From: CAVVNP01 sp963800235
GTDB lineage: Bacteria; Actinomycetota; Acidimicrobiia; Acidimicrobiales; Iamiaceae
Reading direction: 5' to 3'
Assembly (NCBI GenBank): GCA_963800235.1
Contig: CAWDAD010000003.1
Location: 930,001-994,000, forward strand
DNA length: 64,000 bases
Each line of letters opens with the position of its first letter. Position 1 is the stretch's first letter. Positions 7,864 through 15,316 of this stretch are shown here, piece by piece. The position numbers and the translations under genes are program-made. A model generated the notes under the pieces. It ran no database searches. It worked only from the letters and a program-made list of their open reading frames with translations, and had not been told where the DNA came from.

Positions 7864-8789
7864 GGGAGGAACCCGTCGATCAGCTCGGCCACCACGGTGG
7901 GCTGCTCGATGTGGACGAAGTGGCCGACCCCGTCGAGGGGGATGAGCCGGCCGCCGGGCGGCAGGTAGGGCGTCACGTCCTCGCGCTCGGTACCCCAGCC
8001 CATGTCCTCCTTCTCGAGGCCGAGGATGGCCATGACCGGCATGGGCAGGGCCGGCAGGCGCCAGAGCGTCCACTCCGGTCGCCACGGCCCGAACCCACCG
8101 AAGCGGAAGGTCGGGTCGATGTTCCAGCGCCAGCCGTCGGCGTCCTCGTGAGCGGCGATGCCGACCAGGTACTCGAGCCACTCGACGTCGAGCCGGGGGT
8201 TCATCCGCCGGCGGCGCTCGGCCAGCTCGCGGCGAGTGCCGGGCTTGCGCTCCTTGGTGGCGATCGAGGCGCGGTGGTCGAGCCAGTTGGCGACCTCGCC
8301 GGCCAGCAGGGTGGTGCGGTTCCGCTCGGGCACGTCGGGCCAGCTCCGGGCCGAGGGCAGGCCGTCGAGGTTCACCACGTGGCTGACCCGGTGGGGCCAG
8401 CTCTCGGCCAGGTGCAGCATCAGCGAGCCGCCCTTGCTGTGACCGATCACGGGGACGGCGTCGCCATCGGGGCCGGTGATCGCGTCGAGCACCACGCCGG
8501 CGTCGCGGACGTCGGCCTCCCAGCTGTACAGCTCGGCGTGCTCGCTGCAGCCGTGGCCCCGCTGGTCCCAGCTCACGACCCTCCGGCCCTGGGCCACGAG
8601 CATCGGCGCCAGCACGTCGAAGGTGCCGGCGAAGTCGAACCCGCCGTGGGCGAGGAGCACCGGCGGTGCGCCGGGGTCGCCCCACTCGTAGGTCGCCAGG
8701 CGCAGCCCGTCGCTGTCGACCCACCTCGACCGGTCGGGCCGCTTCGCCCCCGGATAGGAGGTCGAGGTGACGATCGGGGGGGCGTCCAT
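7860..8789 (-). CDS. Alpha/beta hydrolase
   Basis: A 309-residue serine hydrolase with LLAHGG (oxyanion), SWDQRGHG, the nucleophile elbow GHSKGGS, a lid with many Trp/Arg residues and a C-terminal GVGHFVHIEQP carrying the catalytic His. It belongs to the broad epoxide hydrolase/esterase group; the substrate cannot be named. The start chosen is ATG 8789 because the conserved sequence begins soon after it, though the frame is open further upstream. It is co-transcribed with the Ser-less hydrolase downstream. Confidence 0.8.
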   Translation of the reverse strand: MDAPPIVTSTSYPGAKRPDRSRWVDSDGLRLATYEWGDPGAPPVLLAHGGFDFAGTFDVLAPMLVAQGRRVVSWDQRGHGCSEHAELYSWEADVRDAGVVLDAITGPDGDAVPVIGHSKGGSLMLHLAESWPHRVSHVVNLDGLPSARSWPDVPERNRTTLLAGEVANWLDHRASIATKERKPGTRRELAERRRRMNPRLDVEWLEYLVGIAAHEDADGWRWNIDPTFRFGGFGPWRPEWTLWRLPALPMPVMAILGLEKEDMGWGTEREDVTPYLPPGGRLIPLDGVGHFVHIEQPTVVAELIDGFLP

Positions 8790-8893
8790 CGACCGGCAGG
8801 CTAACGGGGGCCGATCCGACCGCCCGGTGGCTGCGCCGACCCGCCGGCCCGTCGGCATCGGGCCGGTCCGCTGGTAGGCAGGCAGGGGCCGCA

Positions 8894-9628
8894 CCGCCGG
8901 GATCAACTTCTTCGACACCGCCAACGGGCCGCATGCACGACGGGCCCAACGGCGAGGGCCTGTCCCGGAAGGCGATCCTGGCCGAGATCGACCACAGCCT
9001 CGAGCGGCTCGGCACCGACGACGTCGACCTGTACCAGATCCACCGCTGGGACCACCGGGTACCCATCGAGGAGACCATGGAGGCCCTCCACGACGTGGTG
9101 CGGGCGGGCAAGGCCCGCTACCTCGGCGCCTCGTCGATGTACGCCTGGCAGTTCGCCAAGGCCCAGCAGGTGGCCGAGCGCAACGGCTGGACCCGCTTCG
9201 CCACCATGCAGGACCACTACAACCTGCTGTACCGGGAGGAGGAGCGCGAGATGCTGCCCCTCTGCGCCGACCAGGGCATCGGGGTGATCCCGTGGAGCCC
9301 GCTGGCGAGGGGCCGCCTCGCCCGCCCGTGGGACGAGACGACCACCCGCAGCGAGACCGACCAGTTCGGCAAGACCCTCTACACCGACGACGACCGGCCC
9401 ATCGTCGAGGCCACCGGCGCGGTGGCCGAGGTCCGCGGCGTCAGCCCCGCCCAGGTGGCGCTGGCCTGGCTGCTGCGCAACCCGGTGGTGACCGCGCCCA
9501 TCGTCGGCGCCACCAGGGCCGAGCACCTCGACGACGCGGTGGCCGCGGTCGACCTGGAGCTGAGCGACGACGAGGTCGCCACGCTCGAGGAGCCGTACCG
9601 GCCCCACGCCATCGCCGGCCACATCTGA
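8894..9628 (+). pseudogene. Aldo/keto reductase pseudogene (5' truncated, internal deletion)
   Basis: From 8933 to 9628 the frame encodes the C-terminal two thirds of an aldo/keto reductase: HDGPNGEGLSRKAILAEID, DDVDLYQIHRWD, RYLGASSMYAWQFAKAQ, IPWSPLARG, and APIVGATRAEHLDDA. Just upstream, in a different frame, 8896-8925 encodes AGINFFDTAN, the segment that carries the catalytic Asp. The roughly 35 residues between these parts, which hold the catalytic Tyr and Lys, and about 45 residues before them are missing. The join looks like a deletion with a short shared CAACGG. Even if translated from ATG 8933 (231 residues) it would lack most of the active site. Confidence 0.85.
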
Positions 9629-9707
9629 GCGACCGACAGGTGGCGGGCGGCGTCCCGGCGGTGCCATTCGGTGCCGTCACGGGGCGCGGCAGTAGCCTCG
9701 ATCCTTC

Positions 9708-11126
9708 GTGGAGCGCGTCCTCAACCGGCTCAAGGATCGGCGGCCGACCGGGCACCGCCACCTGCTGACCGGGTCGGCGGTCCTCGTCGTCGGCGCCGGC
9801 ATCCAGGCCGTCACCGGCGCGCTGTTCTGGCTCGTGGCGGCGCGCATCGACTCGTCGGCCAGCGGCACGACCAGCGTCGGCAACGCCACCGCCCTCTACA
9901 CCTCCACCCTGTTCGGCGCCTACCTGGCCGGCCTGGGGCTGCCGGTGGCGCTGGCGCGCTACGCGGCCGACAAGTCCCCCGAGTCCGACGCGGTCTTCTC
10001 CTGGGCGGCGGTGGCCACCGTGGTCTGGTCGATCGTCTGCTCGATCGGCTACGTGGCGGTGCTGTCGGCCATGGGCGTCGACGCCGCCAAGGTGCTCACC
10101 GACTTCAGCACCGTGCTGGGACCGCTGCTCTTCGCCCTCATGGTGGTCGGCGCCGCCCTGTCGCTGATCGTCGACGTCCGGTGCATGACGGTGCGCCGCT
10201 GGAACCTGGTGGTGGTCCGCATCGCCCTGGTCGGGGTGGTCCGCATCCCACTGCTGTACCTGGTGCGCGACGCGTCGAACCAGGCGCTCTGGCTCTTCAC
10301 CATCGCCGCCGGCACCACCGCCCTCTCGGGCCTGCTCGGCGCGGTCTGGGTCACCAAGGTCGCCGAGGGCCGCCACCGGCTCCGGCCCCGACCCAGCCAC
10401 GCCCGGGCGGCGATCAAGTACTCGGCGATCAACTACCTGTCGACCCTGGGCTACCAGGCGCCGTACTTCGCGCTGCCGGTGATCGTGCTGGCGTCGGTGC
10501 GGGCCAGCGTCAACGCCACCTTCTACGTGGCGTGGGGCATCGTGTCGGTCGTCTTCTACGTGCCGAGCGCCATCAGCCAGGCCCTGCTGGCCGAGGGCGG
10601 CAAGGACGGCGCCCAGGTCAAGGCCCAGACCCGGCTCGCCCTGGCCCTGACCCTGGGGCTGATGGCGGTGGCCACGGTCGGGGCGTTCTTCTTCAGCGGG
10701 CTGGTGCAGACCGTCTACGGCGCCCGGTACCACGACGCCGCCCGGATCCTGCCGGCCATGATGGCGGCGGGCATCCCGTGGGCGATCACCAGCATCGAGC
10801 TGACCGAGGCCCGGGTGCGCCACCGGTCGCTCGTCACCGTGCTGATCACGGTGATCCTGACCCTGTCGATCATCGTCCCCGCCCTGGTGCTGGTGCCCGG
10901 CAGGGGCTCGGGCCACGGCATCGACGGCGCCGCACGGGCCTGGCTGGTCGGCAACGTCGTCGCCGCCCTGGCGGCGGTGGTGATCGCCCGGGTGCGGCGC
11001 AACGAGGCGCTGGCCCACCAGTTCGAGGACCCGATCCTCGCCGCCAACGCCGGCCAGGACGCGCCGTCGGTGGCGCTGCCGATCGACGTGCGCGACGCCT
11101 CGCCGTTCACCCACTCCTCCGGCTGA
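9708..11126 (+). CDS. Polysaccharide/lipid flippase (Wzx/MATE-like)
   Basis: A 472-residue membrane protein with about 12 hydrophobic helices, starting LLTGSAVLVVGAGIQAVTGALFWLV, the common first helix of polysaccharide biosynthesis exporters of the MVF clan. There is no glycosyltransferase next to it, so the transported lipid-linked sugar is unknown. The start is GTG 9708. It runs towards the convergent PilT-like gene, with 37 bases between them and no strong hairpin. Confidence 0.75.
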   Translation: MERVLNRLKDRRPTGHRHLLTGSAVLVVGAGIQAVTGALFWLVAARIDSSASGTTSVGNATALYTSTLFGAYLAGLGLPVALARYAADKSPESDAVFSWAAVATVVWSIVCSIGYVAVLSAMGVDAAKVLTDFSTVLGPLLFALMVVGAALSLIVDVRCMTVRRWNLVVVRIALVGVVRIPLLYLVRDASNQALWLFTIAAGTTALSGLLGAVWVTKVAEGRHRLRPRPSHARAAIKYSAINYLSTLGYQAPYFALPVIVLASVRASVNATFYVAWGIVSVVFYVPSAISQALLAEGGKDGAQVKAQTRLALALTLGLMAVATVGAFFFSGLVQTVYGARYHDAARILPAMMAAGIPWAITSIELTEARVRHRSLVTVLITVILTLSIIVPALVLVPGRGSGHGIDGAARAWLVGNVVAALAAVVIARVRRNEALAHQFEDPILAANAGQDAPSVALPIDVRDASPFTHSSG

Positions 11127-11163
11127 GCGTCGGCGAGCGGGCGAGCCGGGCGGCGCGGACGGG

Positions 11164-12831
11164 CTAGCGGCGCCGGCCCAGGCGGGCGGCGGGGGCGGTG
11201 CCCGGGGCGGCGGCGCCCATGGGAGCCGGGCCGGCCGGCGCCGGACCGCCCGCGGGCTGGTCGGACTGGCGGATGCCGAGCTGGCGGCCGACCTCGTCGA
11301 GGTTGCGGGCCCGCTTCATCACCTCGTCGACCGAGCAGACGCCGTTGCGGGCCAGCTCGGCCAGCGAGTCGTCGATCGACTGCATGCCGATCCGCCGACC
11401 GGTCTGGATCTGGTTCGGGATCTGGTGGACCTTGCCCTCGCGGATCAGGGTGCGCACCGCCGAGGTGGGCAGCAGGATCTCGCACGCCACCGCCCGGCTG
11501 CGCCGGTCGACGGTGGGCACCAGCTGCTGGGTGCTGATGCCCTGCAGCGAGTTGGCCAGCTGGATGCGCACCTGGCCCTGCTGCTCGGCGGGGAACACGT
11601 CGATGATGCGATCGATGGTCTGCGACGCGTCCTGGGTGTGCAGGGTGGCGAAGACCAGGTGACCGGTCTCGGCCGCGGTGATGGCGGTGGCGATGGTCTC
11701 GAGGTCGCGCATCTCGCCCACCATGATCACGTCGGGGTCCTGGCGCAGCGAGGCCCGCAGCGCGGCGGCGAAGGAGTCGGTGTCCTCGCCCAGCTCGCGC
11801 TGGTTGACCAGCGCCCGCTTCGAGCGGTGGACGAACTCGATCGGGTCCTCGATGGTCATGATGTGGCACTGGCGGGTCTCGTTGACGATGTCGACCAGGG
11901 CGGCGAGGGTGCTCGACTTGCCCGACCCGGTGGGGCCGGTCACCAGCACCAGGCCCCGGGGGACGTCGGCGAAGGTGCGCACCACCTCGGGCAGGCCCAA
12001 CCGGTCGAACGGCACCACCTGGTAGGGGATGACCCGGAAGGCGGCCCCCACCGCGTTGCGCTGCACGTAGACGTTGACCCGGAAGCGCACCCGGTCGCCC
12101 ATGGCGTGGGAGGTGTCGAGCTCGTGGGTCTGCTCGAAGCGCTCCTTCTGGCGGGTGGTCAGGATCGAGAAGACCATCTCGCGGACCTGTCCGGCGGTGA
12201 GCACCGGCTCGTCGGGCATGCGCACCAGCTCGCCAACCAGCCGGACGAACGGCGGCTGGTTGGCGGCCAGGTGCAGGTCGGACGCGTCGAGCTCGAGCAC
12301 CCGGCCGAACAGGCGGTAGAGCTCGTCGACGGCGGACGACGGCCCGCGGGCAGCGGCGGGCGCGGCGCCGGGGATCCCGGGACCGACCCCGCCGAGCACC
12401 GCGCCCAGGGCGTCGTCGATCTCGGTCCCGGCCGCCGTGCCCACGATCAGCGTGTCGCCCCGCTGCTTCAGGTGGTCCGACACCGCGTCGAGGGCGGCCG
12501 CCTCGATGGGGGCGGCGAAGACGACCAGCAGCCCCTCGTCCTCGTGGCGGACGCCGATCACCCGGTGGGACCGGCACAGCTCGGCCGGCAGGGCGGCCGC
12601 GGCCCGGGGTCGGACGACGTCGACCGCGAAGTCCACGAAGCGGATGCCCTGCGACGCCGCCCAGCCGGCGGCGTGGTCCTTCTCGCTCAGCTCGATCCGC
12701 TCGGCCAGCACGTCGGGGAACGCACGACCGGTGCGGAAGGCGTGGTCGAGCGCCGACTCCATCTCCTCGCGGGTGAGCACGTGGCGGTCGACGAGCGCCT
12801 CGCCGAACCGACGAGCCTGGCTGCTGAGCAT
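11164..12831 (-). CDS. pilT: PilT-like type IV pilus ATPase with N-terminal MshEN-like domain
   Basis: 555 residues. Residues 1-165 form an extension like the N-terminal domain of GspE/PilB ATPases (FGEALVDRHVLTREEMESAL), known in MshE to bind cyclic-di-GMP. A PilT core follows: ELDASDLHLAANQPP, Walker A GPTGSGKS with Lys305, the Asp box IMTIEDPIEFVH, Walker B DPDVIMVGEMRD and the His box ATLHTQDAS. It ends in an Ala/Pro/Gly-rich tail. The ATG has GGGGGAGGA five bases upstream. It is divergent from a second PilT 142 bases away. It probably powers or regulates pilus retraction; which paralogue is the main motor is unclear. Confidence 0.88.
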   Translation of the reverse strand: MLSSQARRFGEALVDRHVLTREEMESALDHAFRTGRAFPDVLAERIELSEKDHAAGWAASQGIRFVDFAVDVVRPRAAAALPAELCRSHRVIGVRHEDEGLLVVFAAPIEAAALDAVSDHLKQRGDTLIVGTAAGTEIDDALGAVLGGVGPGIPGAAPAAARGPSSAVDELYRLFGRVLELDASDLHLAANQPPFVRLVGELVRMPDEPVLTAGQVREMVFSILTTRQKERFEQTHELDTSHAMGDRVRFRVNVYVQRNAVGAAFRVIPYQVVPFDRLGLPEVVRTFADVPRGLVLVTGPTGSGKSSTLAALVDIVNETRQCHIMTIEDPIEFVHRSKRALVNQRELGEDTDSFAAALRASLRQDPDVIMVGEMRDLETIATAITAAETGHLVFATLHTQDASQTIDRIIDVFPAEQQGQVRIQLANSLQGISTQQLVPTVDRRSRAVACEILLPTSAVRTLIREGKVHQIPNQIQTGRRIGMQSIDDSLAELARNGVCSVDEVMKRARNLDEVGRQLGIRQSDQPAGGPAPAGPAPMGAAAPGTAPAARLGRRR

Positions 12832-12973
12832 CTGGTCCTCCCCCCGGTCGGACCGGCCGAGACGGGCCGGGCCAGCGGCCGATGGTACGCAGCGAGGCTG
12901 CCGTTCGGCCACCGGGCCGGTGCGCGTTCGCCTCCCCGGAAACGGGCCGGCCCGGCGTGGGAGGATGCATCCC

Positions 12974-14071
12974 ATGACCGTGGCCCACGTCGACATCACG
13001 CCCATCGAGGGGCTGGTGCGTGACCTGTGGGACCGGGGGGGAACCGACATCCACCTGACCGCCGGCGCGCCGCCGCAGTTCAGGATCGATGGCGAGCTCC
13101 AGCCGGTCGCCGGGCGCGAACCGCTCACCGAGGGGGACACCGAGCAGCTCGCCCGCAAGATGCTGCCGCCCGAGCTGTGGGAGCAGCTCACCGAGCACAA
13201 GGAGATCGACTTCTCGTTCTCCTGGGGCGACGTGACCCGCTTCCGCGGCAACGCGTACCACCAGCGCGGCGCCACCACCCTGGCGCTGCGGGCCATCCCG
13301 TACCGGATCCCGACCCTCGAGGAGCTCATGCTGCCGCCGGTCATGGGCCAGCTCTGCGAGCTGAGCCAGGGGCTGGTGCTGATGACCGGCCCCACCGGGT
13401 CGGGCAAGTCCACCACCCAGGCGGCCATGATCGACCGGATCAACGAGCGGCAGGGCAAGCACATCCTGACCCTCGAGGACCCCGTCGAGTACGTCCACCA
13501 GCACAAGCGCTCGATCATCAGCCAGCGCGAGGTGGGCGTCGACACCGACACCTTCGAGAACGGGCTGCGGTCGGCGCTCCGCGAGGACCCCGACGTGGTG
13601 CTGGTGGGCGAGATGCGCGACGCCGAGAGCATCCAGACGACCCTGACCATCGCCGAGACCGGCCACCTGGTGCTGGCCACGCTGCACACCAACGACGCGT
13701 CGACCGCCCTCGACCGCATCGTCGACGTGTTCCCGTCCGAGCGCCAGGGTCAGATCCGCGTGCAGCTCGCCGCCTCGCTGGCGGCGGTCGTGGCCCAGCG
13801 GCTGGTGCCCAAGGTCGGCGGCGGCATGATCGCCGCCTTCGAGATCCTGCTGGCCAACAGCGCCGTCCGTGGCCTCATCCGCGACGGCAAGAGCCACCAG
13901 ATCCGCAACGTCATCTCCCAGAGCGTCCGCGAGGGCATGCAGACCCTCGAGCAGTCGCTCTCCATGCTGATCAGCCACGGGGCCATCACCTACGACGACG
14001 CCGCCGTCCGCGCCGTCTTCCCCAAGGAGCTGCGCCCGCCGACGCAGTTCGCCGCGGCGCCCTCGGCCTGA
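12974..14071 (+). CDS. pilT: PilT twitching-motility retraction ATPase
   Basis: 365 residues, the usual PilT length. The N-terminal PAS-like part has GTDIHLTAGAPPQFRIDGEL. Walker A GPTGSGKSTT (Lys145), Asp box LTLEDPVEYVH, Walker B DPDVVLVGEMRD and His box LATLHTNDAS follow, then AQRLVPK and a C-terminal helix set. It should form the hexameric cytoplasmic motor that depolymerises the pilus. GGAGG lies upstream of the ATG. It faces away from the MshEN-PilT paralogue and converges on the pilin gene across a strong terminator. Confidence 0.92.
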   Translation: MTVAHVDITPIEGLVRDLWDRGGTDIHLTAGAPPQFRIDGELQPVAGREPLTEGDTEQLARKMLPPELWEQLTEHKEIDFSFSWGDVTRFRGNAYHQRGATTLALRAIPYRIPTLEELMLPPVMGQLCELSQGLVLMTGPTGSGKSTTQAAMIDRINERQGKHILTLEDPVEYVHQHKRSIISQREVGVDTDTFENGLRSALREDPDVVLVGEMRDAESIQTTLTIAETGHLVLATLHTNDASTALDRIVDVFPSERQGQIRVQLAASLAAVVAQRLVPKVGGGMIAAFEILLANSAVRGLIRDGKSHQIRNVISQSVREGMQTLEQSLSMLISHGAITYDDAAVRAVFPKELRPPTQFAAAPSA

Positions 14072-14093
14072 TCGGCACCTGAAGCCGGACGCG

Positions 14094-14125
14094 ACGAGGG
14101 GCAGGGCCGAAGCCCTGCCCCTCGT
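14094..14125. terminator. Bidirectional terminator between pilT and pilA
   Basis: Perfect 14-base arms ACGAGGGGCAGGGC / GCCCTGCCCCTCGT close a CGAA tetraloop. It lies between the pilT stop (plus strand) and the pilin stop (minus strand), so it probably serves both convergent units. Confidence 0.85.
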
Positions 14126-14154
14126 GCTGTCAGACCCGCGTGGGCCCGGTCAGG

Positions 14155-14550
14155 TCAGTTGCCGAGGTCGATCGCCGGGCTGGCGTTCGTGCACTCGGTC
14201 GGCGCAGCCGACGACCAGCCGTAGGTGCCGACGGTGTTGCCGGAGCCACCGGAGTAGGTGACGTAGGTCGGCGAGGTGGCGATGAACTTCTTCGTCTTGA
14301 GGGTGCCGGCGTCGGCGGGGTACGAGCCCTCCTGGGCGTAGTACGACTCGACGGCGGTGTGCAGGGTGCGGACCTCGGTCTTGCAGGCCGAGGCCTTGCC
14401 CTTGTCGGTGATGCCGCCGACGGCGAAGACGACGACCGCGGCGAGGATGCCGAGGATCACGATGACGACGAGGAGCTCGATGAGCGTGAAGCCCTTCGCG
14501 CCGAGTCTCTTCTCGTCCCAGCCTTCGCTGGACTTGAGGTGCTTGAGCAC
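14155..14550 (-). CDS. pilA: Major type IV pilin (PilA-like prepilin)
   Basis: 131 residues with a class III prepilin signal: a short basic leader ending AKG, cleavage before FTLIELLVVIVILGILAAV, and Glu at +5. After the hydrophobic helix comes a small globular domain with two Cys, one near the end (TECTNAS), which may form the D-loop disulfide. Its size and position first in its unit mark it as the major pilin. The start is GTG with AGGGGGGA upstream; a promoter is visible at 14635-14663. Confidence 0.92.
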   Translation of the reverse strand: MLKHLKSSEGWDEKRLGAKGFTLIELLVVIVILGILAAVVVFAVGGITDKGKASACKTEVRTLHTAVESYYAQEGSYPADAGTLKTKKFIATSPTYVTYSGGSGNTVGTYGWSSAAPTECTNASPAIDLGN

Positions 14551-14634
14551 TTGGTTCCCCCCTGGGATCAGATGTGTCGGGCTCGCAGATCGCTGCCCAG
14601 TGACTGAGCTCGTGCGATCGCCCGAGCGGCGGAC

Positions 14635-14663
14635 AATCTACCCGACCGCTTCGAGGCGGGCAA
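14635..14663 (-). promoter_or_regulatory. Predicted promoter of pilA
   Basis: On the minus strand TTGCCC and TAGATT are separated by 17 bases, each matching four of six housekeeping consensus positions. The -10 box lies about 85 bases upstream of the pilin GTG, giving an untranslated leader near 78 bases. This separates pilA from the rest of the pilus operon, which fits the high expression expected of the major pilin. Confidence 0.5.
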
Positions 14664-14716
14664 TGGCGGGGCCGACAGCCGCGTCGCCGCCTCGAACGGC
14701 CCGGCCGACGGTTCGC

Positions 14717-15316
14717 TCAGCGGTAGAGCGTCCAGGACAGGATCTTCGGCACGACGGCCCAGGCGACGGGGTTCGAGGCGCCGGGGTCGACGTCGAAGCG
14801 CACGTGGGCCCGACCGATGACCCGGCTGACCGATCCGGAGCCGCAGAGGTACTGGCCGGAGGCGTTGACCGCCGGCGAGCTGGTCTTGCAGGTCACCGTG
14901 AGCTGCACGTCGCGCGGCGCCTGCGACCCGCCCGTGACGACGCCGCTGCCGGGAGCGGCCTTGCAGGTGACGAGCACCGACGACCCGGGAGCGAAGGTCG
15001 ACCGGGTCGCGCCGGACGGGTTCGACAGCGGGTAGCTCATGCCGGTGGCGGAGGAGCACGACGAGTCGCCATCGACGCCGTAGGTCGTCGGGTTGCTGGC
15101 CAGCGCCTGGACGGTCAGCTGCAGGCTGCTGTCGGCCGACTCCCGCAGGCCGCGGTCGACCCGGTACACCTGCAACGAGTCCGAGGTCACCTGCGCCTGG
15201 GTGAGCAGCACCGTGACCACGGTGAAGACGACGCCGACGAACAGGACGGCGATGATGAGCGACGCTCCTCGCTCGCCGTCGCTCGGTGCTCGACGGCGAG
15301 CCCGGTCAGGAAGCAC
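14717..15316 (-). CDS. PilX-like pilus assembly protein
   Basis: About 199 residues. The N-terminus RGASLIIAVLFVGVVFTVVTVLL is a single hydrophobic helix after a basic leader, as in PilX N-terminal domains; the pilin-type Gly and hydrophobic start are present but +5 Glu is absent. The remainder is secreted-type, rich in Ser/Thr/Gly with four or five Cys. GTG 15316 is used, overlapping the end of the giant minor pilin by 11 bases; no closer start exists. It probably joins the minor pilin tip complex. Its own end precedes the pilA promoter. Confidence 0.65.
   Translation of the reverse strand: MLPDRARRRAPSDGERGASLIIAVLFVGVVFTVVTVLLTQAQVTSDSLQVYRVDRGLRESADSSLQLTVQALASNPTTYGVDGDSSCSSATGMSYPLSNPSGATRSTFAPGSSVLVTCKAAPGSGVVTGGSQAPRDVQLTVTCKTSSPAVNASGQYLCGSGSVSRVIGRAHVRFDVDPGASNPVAWAVVPKILSWTLYR

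Noticed and set aside
9629..9707. Possible regulatory repeat (GGTGCC twice, four bases apart)
   Set aside because: Too short and imperfectly placed to distinguish from chance.
10715..13978. Minus-strand open frame of over 1000 codons across the flippase and both pilT genes
   Set aside because: Antisense to well-supported genes on the other strand or frame, with long His/Asp/Arg-rich strings typical of shadow frames at this GC content.
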